A stretch of 58,040 nucleotides of DNA from Acidobacteriota bacterium (GTDB taxonomy: Bacteria; Acidobacteriota; Thermoanaerobaculia; Thermoanaerobaculales; Sulfomarinibacteraceae): contig WGCW01000132.1 of NCBI GenBank assembly GCA_015493585.1, forward strand, positions 1 to 58,040, written 5' to 3'. Shown here in pieces: positions 18,112-26,425 of this stretch. A program made the position numbers and the translations under genes. The number at the start of each line of letters is the position of its first letter. The first letter of the stretch is position 1. The notes beneath the pieces were generated by a model, which made no database searches, was not told the DNA's origin, and saw only the letters and a program-made list of their open reading frames with translations.

Positions 18112-18555
18112 CTAGGCGTAGGGATACAGCTTTTGCTTGAACTCCTCGAGCTGGCCGAGGATGTGATCGTGCTTCTCCTCGTCGGTGATCAGGTAGTCGA
18201 GCAGCGCCCTCTGGACGAAGAAGCGGCATTCCCCCTTGAGCTCTTTCGCCAGCTCGATCGTTTCCCGCTCGACCTTGTCGTGAGCCTTGATCGCGTCCCA
18301 GACCTCTCCGAGCTCCTCCGGGGTCAGCTGCACGGGAGTCGTCGTCAGGCTGTCGATGATGAACTGTTGCACACGATGATGTTGAACGGAATCGTTCCGG
18401 ATGATCTCCATGAACTGGCGGATGAGGAGATTGTTGGTTTTCTCCATGATCTCGGCGGTCGTTTCGATCGCCTCGCGTTCGAGCTTCTGCCATGTCCGCA
18501 GCATGGTGACCATGCGTTTGATCCGCTCGGGACCCGTTACCTTATCCTTCGCCAT
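18112..18555 (-). CDS. Ferritin-like diiron-type four-helix protein in the dsr operon
   Basis: 147 aa, almost wholly alpha-helical, with paired E...H elements (KLEREAIETTAEIMEK, NDSVQHHRVQQF, KVERETIELAKE, DEEKHDHILGQ) as expected for a rubrerythrin/ferritin-like diiron bundle. No rubredoxin domain is present. It is co-transcribed between dsrD and dsrL, and its AAAGGAG sits just after a strong hairpin. The role is unknown; protection of DsrAB Fe-S/siroheme centres from oxygen or iron supply are possibilities. A second ferritin-like protein follows the Mbx-like operon at 42738. Confidence 0.78.
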   Translation of the reverse strand: MAKDKVTGPERIKRMVTMLRTWQKLEREAIETTAEIMEKTNNLLIRQFMEIIRNDSVQHHRVQQFIIDSLTTTPVQLTPEELGEVWDAIKAHDKVERETIELAKELKGECRFFVQRALLDYLITDEEKHDHILGQLEEFKQKLYPYA

Positions 18556-18582
18556 GCGATCTCTCCTTTCCTGCGGTCTCGC

Positions 18583-18608
18583 AGGGGGCCGGGGGCGCCC
18601 GGCCCCCT
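18583..18608 (-). promoter_or_regulatory. Strong intra-operon hairpin after dsrD
   Basis: Positions 18584-18593 and 18598-18607 form a perfect 10-bp all-GC stem, extendable by an A-T pair, with a 4-nt loop. It lies in the 65-bp gap between dsrD and the ferritin-like gene. No T-tract follows on the minus strand, so it is better read as an RNA-processing or 3'-end stabilising hairpin that would raise dsrABD transcript over downstream genes than as a full terminator. Confidence 0.65.
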
Positions 18609-18620
18609 CCTTCTCTTGCC

Positions 18621-18869
18621 TCAGCCGCCGCCTTCGTTCTCAGGCGGGAGCGTGATGAATGAACCGCCGAAATAGCTGTAGATGCAACGTCCAGAATCGA
18701 TCAGTTGGCGGATGGCGAGCTTGCACAGTTTCTTGTCCACGGCATCCGCGCCGAACTTCTCGATCATGGCCTTGGTGAGATCCATGGCCTTGAGATTCTT
18801 CTTGCCATGCGTTGCCTTCACCAGGTCGAACATTGCGTTTGCGACCTCATCTACGGTGGGTTGGCCCAT
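18621..18869 (-). CDS. dsrD: DsrD, small winged-helix partner of DsrAB
   Basis: 82 aa, the usual DsrD length, with the conserved FDLVKATHGKKNLKAMDL start region and the C-terminal RCIYSYFGGSFITLP. DsrD proteins have a winged-helix fold and act as activators of sulfite reduction by DsrAB; they are a marker of the reductive pathway. TAGGAGG precedes the ATG. It follows dsrB by 9 bp, giving the canonical dsrABD order. Confidence 0.95.
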   Translation of the reverse strand: MGQPTVDEVANAMFDLVKATHGKKNLKAMDLTKAMIEKFGADAVDKKLCKLAIRQLIDSGRCIYSYFGGSFITLPPENEGGG

Positions 18870-18878
18870 GATTTCCTC

Positions 18879-19955
18879 CTAGTGCCGCAACTGGGTCGTG
18901 CGCATGTAGGTCTCACCGGCATGCTTGAAGTCGTCGATGTGGTACTTGGTGAACGGAATACCGGTCAGCTTGAAGAACTGCGGCCATCCGATGCGCTCGA
19001 TCCACTCGCCGACGCGCTCGTGTTTACGGGCATGTTTGGCGTAGACGTTGACGATGTTGACGACCGCTTCGACGACCTCCGGCCAGCGCGGCGGGTTGTT
19101 GGGAATGAATGGAATGACGAGCTTGGAGAACATCGGGGTGTGACGCGCATTGGAAACCTTGCCGCCGACCCAGATGGAGATGCCATCCGTTTCCGCATTG
19201 TTGATCTGCATGGCTGGGCAGACCGTGTAGCAATTACCACAGAACATGCACTGGCTTTCATCGACCTCAACCGAGGGATCCCCCTCCCAGGTGGCCGGCC
19301 GGATGGCGCCGGTGGGACAAGAGGAGACAAGGGTTGGGATCTCGCAGAGCTTTGGGAGATTCTCGTGGTCGATACGTGGGGGCTTCCGGTGGAGGCCAAG
19401 GACCGAGATGTCGGAACAGTGGACCGCCCCGCACATGTTGAGGCAGCACGCGAACGCGATGCGGAGCTTGGCCGGAAGATCCATGTTGACGAAATGCGGG
19501 TAGAGCTCATCCATGATCGACTTGACCACGCCGGAGGCATCGGTGGCCGAGGAGTGGCAGTGGACCCAGCCTTGGGTGTGCACGATCGATGAGATCGAGT
19601 TTCCGGTGCCGCCGACGGGGAAGCCCATCTTGTGCAGATCGGCTTTGAGCGGTTCGATATTTTCTTTCTTTGTCAGAAGGAACTCGACGTTGTGGCGGCT
19701 CGTCCAGCGGAGGTATCCGTCACAGTACGTGTCGGCGAGATCGGCAAAGGCGCGGATCGTGACGATGCTCAACAGACGTGGCGTTCCGGCGCGAACGGTG
19801 TACAGTTTGTCGCCGGATTCGGCCACGTGCACCATGACGCCCGGTTCGGGGATCTCGTGATACGCCCACTTGCCGTAGTTCTTCTTGATGATGGGCGCGA
19901 GAAATTGATGAAAATCCGGAGGACCTATATCGGTCTTTCTCTCTGCAACTGCCAT
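18879..19955 (-). CDS. dsrB: DsrB, dissimilatory sulfite reductase beta subunit
   Basis: 358 aa. Sulfite-reductase fold with siroheme/[4Fe-4S] region cysteines ([28 protein letters not shown]) and an inserted ferredoxin domain ([14 protein letters not shown] with upstream SSCPTGAI). The C-terminus is well conserved ([26 protein letters not shown]). It forms the alpha2beta2 enzyme with DsrA that reduces sulfite and loads sulfur on DsrC. AAAGGAG lies before the ATG, with a 15-bp gap after dsrA. Confidence 0.98.
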   Translation of the reverse strand: MAVAERKTDIGPPDFHQFLAPIIKKNYGKWAYHEIPEPGVMVHVAESGDKLYTVRAGTPRLLSIVTIRAFADLADTYCDGYLRWTSRHNVEFLLTKKENIEPLKADLHKMGFPVGGTGNSISSIVHTQGWVHCHSSATDASGVVKSIMDELYPHFVNMDLPAKLRIAFACCLNMCGAVHCSDISVLGLHRKPPRIDHENLPKLCEIPTLVSSCPTGAIRPATWEGDPSVEVDESQCMFCGNCYTVCPAMQINNAETDGISIWVGGKVSNARHTPMFSKLVIPFIPNNPPRWPEVVEAVVNIVNVYAKHARKHERVGEWIERIGWPQFFKLTGIPFTKYHIDDFKHAGETYMRTTQLRH

Positions 19956-19970
19956 GACGTCTCCTTTCCC

Positions 19971-21167
19971 TTACGCGTCTTCCTCTTCTTCGAGCTCGTC
20001 CTCGAAGAAGATGTAGGGGTTCGTGCGAGGGTGGGCGACCATCTCAGGGATCGGATCAAGTCCAATCTCCTCGAGGAAGTTGCCGAGCCCGACCCTCTGG
20101 ATGAACTCGCCAACACGCTCGCGGTTCTTGCCGTATTCACCCCAGAAGTCCCAGATCGCCTCTGCCAGTTCCTTGATGTCGTCGTACGGAGGTTTCATCT
20201 CCAGGAATGGAACGAACACCGTGGCCAGGAGCGCGCCGCCAATGATCGGTGCCTTGGCGCCGATGAGGATCGTGGCGCCACGTTCCTTGCCCGGCCTCAA
20301 CGCCTTGGGCATCACGTTGATGCAATGCATGCACTTGACGCAGTTTGCGTTGTCGATCGTCAGTTTCGTACCGTCCCAGGCCATGCACTGGGTTGGGCAC
20401 ATCTGGCAGACCTCGTGTTCGATGTCCGTTCCGTTTGCGGCGTACTCGCGGACCTTCTCCTGGTCGATCTGGATGTTGTCCTTCCACACCCCGATGACCG
20501 ACATGTCAGAGCGGGCGATCGAGGCGACGCAATCGTTGGGGCATCCGGAGAATTTGAACTTGAACTTGTAGGGGAATGCCGGGCGGTGCAGCTCATCCTG
20601 GTAGGTGTGGGTAATGTCGTTGCAGGCATCGAGCGTGTCGTAACACGCCCACTCGCAGCGGGCCGGTCCGACGCACGCCGAGGGAGTCCGGACGTCCGAT
20701 CCCGAGCCACCGAGATCGAAGCCATGCTCGGTCAGATCTCTGAAGCAAGGTTCCAGCTCCTCGGTCTTCGAACCGAGGAAAATGATGTCGCCCGTGGAGC
20801 CGTGCATGTTGGTCAGACCCGAGCCGTGGCGTTCCCAGATGTCGCACAGGGTTCTAAGGATGTCGGAGGTGTAGAACCAGCCGGAAGGCTGGTTAACGCG
20901 GTAGGTGTGGAATGCCGCCACCTCGGGATACTCTTCCGGAAGGTCCGAGTAGCGGCCGATGATGCCACCGCCGTACCCCATGACGCCGACCAAACCGCCG
21001 TGCTTCCAGTGACTGATCTTGTCCTCGTAGGATCGCTCGACCTGACCAAGGGTGTCGCGTGCCATGGCGTTCGTCTCGGCGCTCTTTTCAATCTCGCGCA
21101 CGAAGCTTGGCCACGGACCCTTTTTCAGCTCGTCCAGCAAGGGGGTTGCTCGTTTCTTTTCACTCAT
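19971..21167 (-). CDS. dsrA: DsrA, dissimilatory sulfite reductase alpha subunit
   Basis: 398 aa from the ATG at 21167 (GAAAGGAG upstream); the frame continues to 21422 but that part is leader and includes the promoter. Siroheme-[4Fe-4S] ligands appear as [13 protein letters not shown] and [11 protein letters not shown], and the ferredoxin insert as CQMCPTQC and CVKCMHC. It is the catalytic subunit reducing sulfite with siroheme. It is first in U3, with an approximately 158-nt predicted leader below a consensus sigma54 promoter. The acidic C-terminal tail is ordinary for DsrA. Confidence 0.98.
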   Translation of the reverse strand: MSEKKRATPLLDELKKGPWPSFVREIEKSAETNAMARDTLGQVERSYEDKISHWKHGGLVGVMGYGGGIIGRYSDLPEEYPEVAAFHTYRVNQPSGWFYTSDILRTLCDIWERHGSGLTNMHGSTGDIIFLGSKTEELEPCFRDLTEHGFDLGGSGSDVRTPSACVGPARCEWACYDTLDACNDITHTYQDELHRPAFPYKFKFKFSGCPNDCVASIARSDMSVIGVWKDNIQIDQEKVREYAANGTDIEHEVCQMCPTQCMAWDGTKLTIDNANCVKCMHCINVMPKALRPGKERGATILIGAKAPIIGGALLATVFVPFLEMKPPYDDIKELAEAIWDFWGEYGKNRERVGEFIQRVGLGNFLEEIGLDPIPEMVAHPRTNPYIFFEDELEEEEDA

Positions 21168-21325
21168 GGCTGCTCCTTTCATGATGCATGGTTGTCGTTT
21201 TCTGGAAGACCGTCTTGCGGGAGGCACCATCGGCGCCGTGGTCACGGGACCGGCGCGAGTCGTTCCCAGATGGTGCTGGGAATCTCCAATGGATGTTCGT
21301 GTCAGATGCCACGAGCCAACCTCCG
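21168..21325 (-). promoter_or_regulatory. Long structured 5' leader of dsrAB
   Basis: The predicted start near 21325 leaves about 158 nt before the dsrA ATG. Positions 21263-21282 form a perfect 7-bp stem with a 6-nt loop. The loop sequence is complementary to 21224-21229, so loop pairing or an alternative hairpin is possible. A second 6-bp stem (GCGCCG/CGGCGC around 21233-21256) lies between. The structure is suggestive only. Confidence 0.4.
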
Positions 21326-21336
21326 TTGGGGAGGGT

Positions 21337-21352
21337 TGCAACCCACGTGCCA
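21337..21352 (-). promoter_or_regulatory. Predicted sigma54 promoter of the dsrAB operon (U3)
   Basis: Minus strand TGGCAC-GTGGG-TTGCA is an exact match to the -24/-12 consensus with correct spacing. The predicted start is near 21325. A 7+7 palindromic operator is centred about 128 bp upstream of the start. Confidence 0.9.
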
Positions 21353-21443
21353 CGCGGGGGAGGGGGAGCGGTGTTGGAAAGGTATTGAGATTCAATGGGT
21401 TGCATGGAGCACTTTCTGTCATGACCGGGTGTGGGGAGGCGAC

Positions 21444-21463
21444 CCGTTACGAAACAGTAACGG
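21444..21463. promoter_or_regulatory. Palindromic operator, dsrAB (U3) copy
   Basis: CCGTTAC-GAAACA-GTAACGG is a perfect 7+7 palindrome with a 6-bp spacer, just beyond the end of the NrfD-cytochrome gene. It shares its arms exactly with the copy at 31486 and its core with those at 13885 and 26408. Confidence 0.85.
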
Positions 21464-21477
21464 TCGTCCCGGGCGCT

Positions 21478-23304
21478 TCACATCGGCGGGGCGGGCGTGG
21501 TCCGTGGCCTGGCACGCGATCTGAGAACCTCAATACCGTGCGGAACCGGCGTACGGTGGCATGTGGCGCAGCGGAACAGGTCCGGTTTTTTCCACTTCGG
21601 GTTCTTGGCTTCCTTGCGGTGGCACGCGATGCATAAGGTGTGGGCCGCCTTGCGATACCCTGGTGCATCGATGGAGTCGAATTTTGTGACCACCGTGTTT
21701 GAGGTCATCATGTCTGTGCGATGGCAGAACGAACAGGGCCGGACTGAACGTGCCGAGGCGGGAAGGCCGGCCGGGTGACACTGTTCGCACGATGAGTTTC
21801 CTCCGAGGACCTTGATGTGATGGCTGTGATGAAAGATCTTCGTCGGGAGATACATGTCCCGGTGGCACGAGCTGCAAGGGGTTCCGGTATCCCCGGGACG
21901 GTGGAGGTGATGGCAGGTTGCGCAGGCCTTCTGCCCCAGACGCTTGATATGGTCCGCATGGGGGAAATGCACCGTTCCGGTTGGATATCCGAGGAGGAGA
22001 ACATTCTTGCCCCGTGCGCGTTGGACGGACGTTGACCGGACGAGAGGGTGCCATGGAGTCAGCGCCAGTCCGAGAATTGCGGCGAGGACGAAGAGCAGAG
22101 AATAGGTCCGGCGTGGACCGAATGTCAGGTCGCCGGCCCACGGTTGGCCAGGCCGTGGAAGCTGAAAGATCTGGAGCCGCCGCAGGTTTTGAACCTCGGA
22201 GAAGAGGCCGGATCTCACCGGTTCATGTTCGTGCATCCACAGGAACGCCAGTACCATGGCCGAAATCAATCCAAAGCTGACCGCAAACTCCGTCCAGGCC
22301 GGGAAGTAATGGCTGTCGGTCGCCCAGATCATGGCGATCCCCGAGGCGTTGAGACGGTTGAAAACGATCCCAAGGATGCAGAGCGACGAGCCAATCCACA
22401 GAACCCAGGGCTGCCGCCTCCAGCGGCTCGCAGCGAACAGGAGGATGGGAATCAGGCAGCTGGCAAGGATCTCTCCGAAAAACATCCAGCTCGCGAGGTT
22501 GCCGCGTCCGATCAGGCCGAGCTTGCCGTGCCGGCACATGTCGCCGAGACGGAAAATGAGGTAGAAGGACAGAACCATGACGAGGTACCGGGCCAGGCCG
22601 GCCAGCATCTCGATCCGGTGGGGGCGCAGGTAGAGCCAATCGACGAGCAAGGTGACGAAGATGACCGCGGCGAGCCCGCACGCAATGGCGGACACAAAGA
22701 AGAGCTCGGGAAGACTCGGGGTGTACCACAGGGCGTTGAGCCGTTCGGGCATGATCAAGAAGAGCGTTCCAAGGGTGGACTGGTGGAGGGTTGAAATCAT
22801 GATGCCGAGGATGACGGCGGGCAGCTGGAGCTTGAGGGCGAGGCGGTAGAGGCCGTGAAAATGGGTCAGCTCGAGGACGGTCGGCGCGAATTCGATGAGA
22901 AGGACGTTGAGATAGAGCATCACACACCACGCCACCTCGAAGAGGGGGGAGTGTGGATTCCAGAATACGATGGGTCCCCAGATTTTCCATGGCATGCCGA
23001 TCTCGTAAAACAGCGAGATGGCCGCGCCGGAGTAGGCGCACAGGGCAATCAAGACAGCGCATCGGGCGACCGGGTGGTACTTTTCGCCATGGAACACATG
23101 GGCAATCGCCGCAAGGACGAACCCGCCGGCACCGATGGCGATCCCCGCAAAGACATTGAGCCCCTTCCACAGGCCCCATGGTGTGACATCGGAGAGGGCG
23201 GTGACGACTCCCAAGCCCCGCAACAGGCGGACCCCAATCAGAGCGGCCCCCATGCCGAAGAGGAACCACAGAACTCCCTTGAAGATGCCAAGACGCCGGG
23301 TCAT
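21478..23304 (-). CDS. NrfD-family membrane protein fused to a hexahaem cytochrome c (HmcC-HmcA-like)
   Basis: 608 aa. Residues 1 to about 390 form a polytopic NrfD/HmcC-like domain with roughly eight to ten hydrophobic segments. An extra hydrophobic segment (about 405-425) then leads to a tail with six CXXCH motifs (CATCH, CSSCH, CEQCH, CSFCH, CIACH, CATCH) and additional His pairs (HHSHH) of cytochrome c3 style. In known Hmc/Nrf systems the NrfD and cytochrome subunits are separate. Here the fusion would place the haems in the periplasm next to the quinone-interacting domain. It overlaps the ferredoxin gene as ATGA and ends U2. Confidence 0.88.
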   Translation of the reverse strand: MTRRLGIFKGVLWFLFGMGAALIGVRLLRGLGVVTALSDVTPWGLWKGLNVFAGIAIGAGGFVLAAIAHVFHGEKYHPVARCAVLIALCAYSGAAISLFYEIGMPWKIWGPIVFWNPHSPLFEVAWCVMLYLNVLLIEFAPTVLELTHFHGLYRLALKLQLPAVILGIMISTLHQSTLGTLFLIMPERLNALWYTPSLPELFFVSAIACGLAAVIFVTLLVDWLYLRPHRIEMLAGLARYLVMVLSFYLIFRLGDMCRHGKLGLIGRGNLASWMFFGEILASCLIPILLFAASRWRRQPWVLWIGSSLCILGIVFNRLNASGIAMIWATDSHYFPAWTEFAVSFGLISAMVLAFLWMHEHEPVRSGLFSEVQNLRRLQIFQLPRPGQPWAGDLTFGPRRTYSLLFVLAAILGLALTPWHPLVRSTSVQRARGKNVLLLGYPTGTVHFPHADHIKRLGQKACATCHHLHRPGDTGTPCSSCHRDMYLPTKIFHHSHHIKVLGGNSSCEQCHPAGLPASARSVRPCSFCHRTDMMTSNTVVTKFDSIDAPGYRKAAHTLCIACHRKEAKNPKWKKPDLFRCATCHRTPVPHGIEVLRSRARPRTTPAPPM

Positions 23305-24113
23305 GATTCGTCCTCTCCCTCGTCGGTGTTTGAAAGACGCCCGGCTGACTGCTCACGCTGGAGGCGCATGCGTCGTTCGATCACCCACCAGATACTTCCC
23401 ATGACAGCCCCCATTCCCAGAAACTCATACGGCACCATCTTCAGAACGTCCCAGGTGGTGGTGGGCAGATCGACGCCGGACAGCTTCTCCGGATTCGTCC
23501 AGCCGAGGAACGACAGGTCGACGTGCGAGATGTAGAGCACGGACGTCCCCCCGACCTCGTGCTCGCCCCATACGTGTTGGATGTACTTCTTCGGTTCTGC
23601 CTTGAGGCGGCGATGGGCCTCCGCGAGCATCTCCTCACGCGTTCCGAAGATCGTGGCTTCTTTTGGACAGGCGGTGACACAGGCGGGCTTGTCGATTTCA
23701 CCGGATCTGATCTTGTCGTAGCAGAGGGTGCATTTCCGGATCGATGGAATGGCAAGATCCCATGTAAACCTGACGACTCCATAGGGACAGGTCATCATGC
23801 AGTAGCGGCACCCGATGCAACGGTCCCCGTCCCAGATGACCGGGCCTTCCGGCGTTTTTTGCAGGGCACCGACGGGACAGACGGAGACGCATGCGGGCTC
23901 GAGGCAATGCCGGCACTGTTTCTTGACGAAGACGCCTCCTGGCCGCCTGATGATGCTGGTCCAACGGTTCGAGCTCAGGCCATCCGTGGCCGTCTCGATC
24001 CGCGGCGGCGGGACGTCAGGAGTGAGCTTGTGGAGTTTCTGGCACGCCGCGACACATTCCTCGCACCCAATACACTTGGTGACGTCGTTCAGAATGGCGA
24101 AGCTCGATCTCAT
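23301..24113 (-). CDS. HmcB/DsrO-like multi-cluster ferredoxin with C-terminal membrane anchor
   Basis: 270 aa. Cysteine motifs CIGCEECVAACQ, CRHCLEPACVSVCP and CIGCRYCMTCPYG, plus CTLC and CVTACP, indicate about four [4Fe-4S] clusters of the HybA/HmcB type. No Tat or Sec signal is visible at the N-terminus, unlike DsrO. A hydrophobic segment near residues 230-250 (FLGMGAVMGSIWWVIE) may anchor it. It lies between the NarI-like and NrfD-cytochrome genes with overlapping ends, so it should pass electrons to the NrfD-cytochrome protein. Which side of the membrane it faces is uncertain. Confidence 0.85.
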   Translation of the reverse strand: MRSSFAILNDVTKCIGCEECVAACQKLHKLTPDVPPPRIETATDGLSSNRWTSIIRRPGGVFVKKQCRHCLEPACVSVCPVGALQKTPEGPVIWDGDRCIGCRYCMMTCPYGVVRFTWDLAIPSIRKCTLCYDKIRSGEIDKPACVTACPKEATIFGTREEMLAEAHRRLKAEPKKYIQHVWGEHEVGGTSVLYISHVDLSFLGWTNPEKLSGVDLPTTTWDVLKMVPYEFLGMGAVMGSIWWVIERRMRLQREQSAGRLSNTDEGEDES

Positions 24114-24817
24114 ACGCCCTCCTCACCCTTGCCGAGCGTGGCCCGCACCCGTTCTCCGGACCCGGGTGGGAACCTCCAGCCAAGCTCGGTCGAAGGCTGG
24201 GAAACCCAGAAAAGAACGATATGAACGAGTTTAGAGAACGGGACGATCATCAGTAGCAGCTCAGCCGAAAGAAGGTGAAAGAGATACATGACCTGAGCAT
24301 TGATGGGGTTCAAGAACGGATGAGCGACGAAGAACCCCGTCACGCACGGAAACGCGCACAGGATCGGCAGGAGCCAGTCCTGGGGCTGACTCAATCTACG
24401 CGAGGCTTGGTGGCCGAGCCGCATCAGGAGGAGTGCGGCGGCCGCCGAGACCGTCATGACCGTCAACCAATCAGCGAGCGCAGGAGGCAGCGTCCACCAG
24501 CCGATTCCAAAACTCTCGCGCCAGATGGCGACGTGGCCCGCCAAAAAAACTGGGACGGAGATGATCCCGACGTGGAACAGGAACGAAATGAAGTTGTACG
24601 TGATGCGTTCCTTTCTCCGCAGATACCGCCAGGGGAGGAGCCACTCGAGGTTTCGGCGAATCGCCAGCTTCCAGGGAACGACCTGGTCGCCGGCCCGGTG
24701 GAACGCCCAGGAGATTTCCCAAACCTGGAGAAGGCCCTGCCTGATGAGCCCGAGCAACATCGTCAGCAGCGCAATCTTGAGGAGCGGGCCACGGGCAAAG
24801 GCAATCCATGCATCCAT
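24110..24817 (-). CDS. NarI/HmcE-like cytochrome b membrane subunit
   Basis: 235 aa with about five hydrophobic segments and candidate haem-b histidines (FLFHVGIISVPVFLAGHVAIW, MYLFHLLSAELLLMIVPFSKLVHIVLF). The final motif FSKLVH matches the NarI/DsrM/HmcE pattern. It lies 14 bp after the DsrK-like gene, as dsrM and dsrK pair in DsrMK, but in inverted order. It probably oxidises or reduces menaquinone in exchange with the Fe-S subunit. Confidence 0.83.
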   Translation of the reverse strand: MDAWIAFARGPLLKIALLTMLLGLIRQGLLQVWEISWAFHRAGDQVVPWKLAIRRNLEWLLPWRYLRRKERITYNFISFLFHVGIISVPVFLAGHVAIWRESFGIGWWTLPPALADWLTVMTVSAAAALLLMRLGHQASRRLSQPQDWLLPILCAFPCVTGFFVAHPFLNPINAQVMYLFHLLSAELLLMIVPFSKLVHIVLFWVSQPSTELGWRFPPGSGERVRATLGKGEEGV

Positions 24818-24831
24818 GGTGATCCCTCCTT

Positions 24832-26265
24832 CTAATCCAGGATCAACGCTCTGTAGATCAGGTCGTGGAGGCCAACGACCTCGACGTCGCTCAGGCCGTT
24901 GTCTTCACAAACCTCTCGAAGCTGTTTCTTGCAATTTGCGCAGGGTGCCACCACGTAGTGGGCACCGGTGGCGCGGATCTGCTCGGCCTTCTTGACACCC
25001 GTGACGCCCGTCCGGTAGGGGCGGATCTCATCGACGGACACCGTTCCGCCACCCCCACCACAACAGAGGTTCCAGACCCCGTGGGGCTCCATCTCCACGA
25101 AGTCGGAGCAAAACGCTCGCAGGAGCTCCCTGGGTTGCTCAATGATCCAGCCGGTCCGCGCGATGTTGCACGGATCGTGATAGGTCACCCGCTCATCGAT
25201 GGCGCCGGGACGCAGGCGGATCTTCCCGTCCTTCCAGGCTCGCCATGTGTATTCCATGATATTGACCACTGGCGGGGCTTTCTTGCCCCCACCGAAGGTT
25301 TTCATGAACGCCTTGGCCGACCGGGATGCATGCCCGCATTCACCGATCAGAATCTTCTGGGCCCCAAGTCTCTTCAACTGGTCGACTTCCAGCCGCAGGC
25401 ACTTTTCCAGGACCCAGTCGTTGTAGAACAGTCCATAATTAATCCCGTCGAGGAACTGGGAGCTGATCGTCCACCTGTTCTGATCGCCGGCAGCGTAGAA
25501 CACTGTGGCAATTCCCATCAGCGTTTCAGCCTCCATCAGATAGTCGGAAACGGGTGCGAAGAACAGGAACTCAGCTCCCTCATGGTCAACTGGGAATGTG
25601 AGGTCGATGCCCTTGTCGTCCTTGATCTCTTCCTCAAGGAACTCCAGCGTGTCCTTGATCGCGGCCCACGGGATTGCGGAGGTGTTATGGGTTGCACCTT
25701 CGAGTTGCTCGCGGGTCGAGATCACCAGGGCCCGCGGGACGAGGCCGATCTCGGAGAGGACGTAGCGGGCGATATGGGTAACCAACCCGTGGTCGATTCC
25801 GAGCGGGCACTCGAGCGAGCATCTTCTGCATGCCGTGCAGTGGTAGTAACTTTCGGCCATCTCCAGGATCAGGTCGTCGGTCAGGTACGGCGTTCCCTTG
25901 AGATGGCCTTCGACGATCCCGCGGAGAGTGAAGTGGCGCCGGTAGGCCTCGAGGAGAAGGTTGGAACGGTAGCAGGGCACATCCTTCGGATCGTGGGTTT
26001 GCTGGTAGATTTGGCAGGCGCACGAACAATTGGCGCAGCGGGCGGGGATCCGGGCGTAGTTATCGATCACCTGGCGGTAATTTGTATGCTGAAGCACCGC
26101 CGCGAACGCTTCCAAGAAACGTCTGGGCAAGTCATCCGGCACGCGGTCCTTCTCGATGATATAGCTCAACCGCTCCTGGATCTTCTCCGGGGTCAGCTTT
26201 GGTTGGGAGAGCTTCGCAAGGAGTGCCGGTGAGAGTTGCGGGAGGGACTGTGAATGGACCTGCAT
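24832..26265 (-). CDS. DsrK/HmcF-like Fe-S oxidoreductase (HdrD family), paralogue 2
   Basis: 477 aa from the ATG at 26265 (GGAGG upstream); the longer frame to 26337 runs into the promoter and is rejected. Ferredoxin-like motifs (CANCSCACQIYQ, CTACRRCSLECPLG) and two CCG-type domains (IGECGHASRS, LCCGGGGGTV, CANCKKQ) are visible. The family contains the cytoplasmic catalytic subunits of Dsr, Hmc, Tmc and Qrc-like complexes. It is the first gene of U2 and forms a candidate transmembrane redox module with the following three genes. Confidence 0.9.
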   Translation of the reverse strand: MQVHSQSLPQLSPALLAKLSQPKLTPEKIQERLSYIIEKDRVPDDLPRRFLEAFAAVLQHTNYRQVIDNYARIPARCANCSCACQIYQQTHDPKDVPCYRSNLLLEAYRRHFTLRGIVEGHLKGTPYLTDDLILEMAESYYHCTACRRCSLECPLGIDHGLVTHIARYVLSEIGLVPRALVISTREQLEGATHNTSAIPWAAIKDTLEFLEEEIKDDKGIDLTFPVDHEGAEFLFFAPVSDYLMEAETLMGIATVFYAAGDQNRWTISSQFLDGINYGLFYNDWVLEKCLRLEVDQLKRLGAQKILIGECGHASRSAKAFMKTFGGGKKAPPVVNIMEYTWRAWKDGKIRLRPGAIDERVTYHDPCNIARTGWIIEQPRELLRAFCSDFVEMEPHGVWNLCCGGGGGTVSVDEIRPYRTGVTGVKKAEQIRATGAHYVVAPCANCKKQLREVCEDNGLSDVEVVGLHDLIYRALILD

Positions 26266-26320
26266 CGCATCCTCCGTCGCGTGGGTGAGCGCGAGAGCCG
26301 TTCCAGGCTTATAAAGGGAG

Positions 26321-26336
26321 AGCAATCTCCGTGCCA
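26321..26336 (-). promoter_or_regulatory. Predicted sigma54 promoter of U2 (Hmc-like operon)
   Basis: Minus strand TGGCAC-GGAGA-TTGCT matches the sigma54 consensus with correct spacing. The predicted start near 26309 gives a leader of about 44 nt to the start codon at 26265. A palindromic operator is centred about 107 bp upstream of the start. Confidence 0.88.
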
Positions 26337-26407
26337 CGGGAACCGGGGCGGAACCGGCGGTGGAGCCGTGTTTTCACATATTGGAGCGATCACGCAACCA
26401 TCATGTG

Positions 26408-26425
26408 TGTTACATCAGCGTAACG
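26408..26425. promoter_or_regulatory. Palindromic operator, U2 copy
   Basis: TGTTAC-ATCAGC-GTAACG keeps the GTTAC-N6-GTAAC core, with the outermost base pair mismatched. It overlaps the last codons of the upstream histidine kinase gene (stop at 26415), so the regulatory site is embedded in coding sequence. Confidence 0.75.

Noticed and set aside
13983-21167. Sulfur-oxidising (reverse) dsr operon, suggested by dsrL
   Set aside because: dsrD is present, dsrEFH are absent from the window, and DsrC has both cysteines; the reductive assignment is more likely, though a tree is needed.
19632-21524. 630-aa plus-strand open frame over dsrA and dsrB
   Set aside because: Shadow of dsrAB; no domain, no ribosome binding site, and dsrAB is certain.
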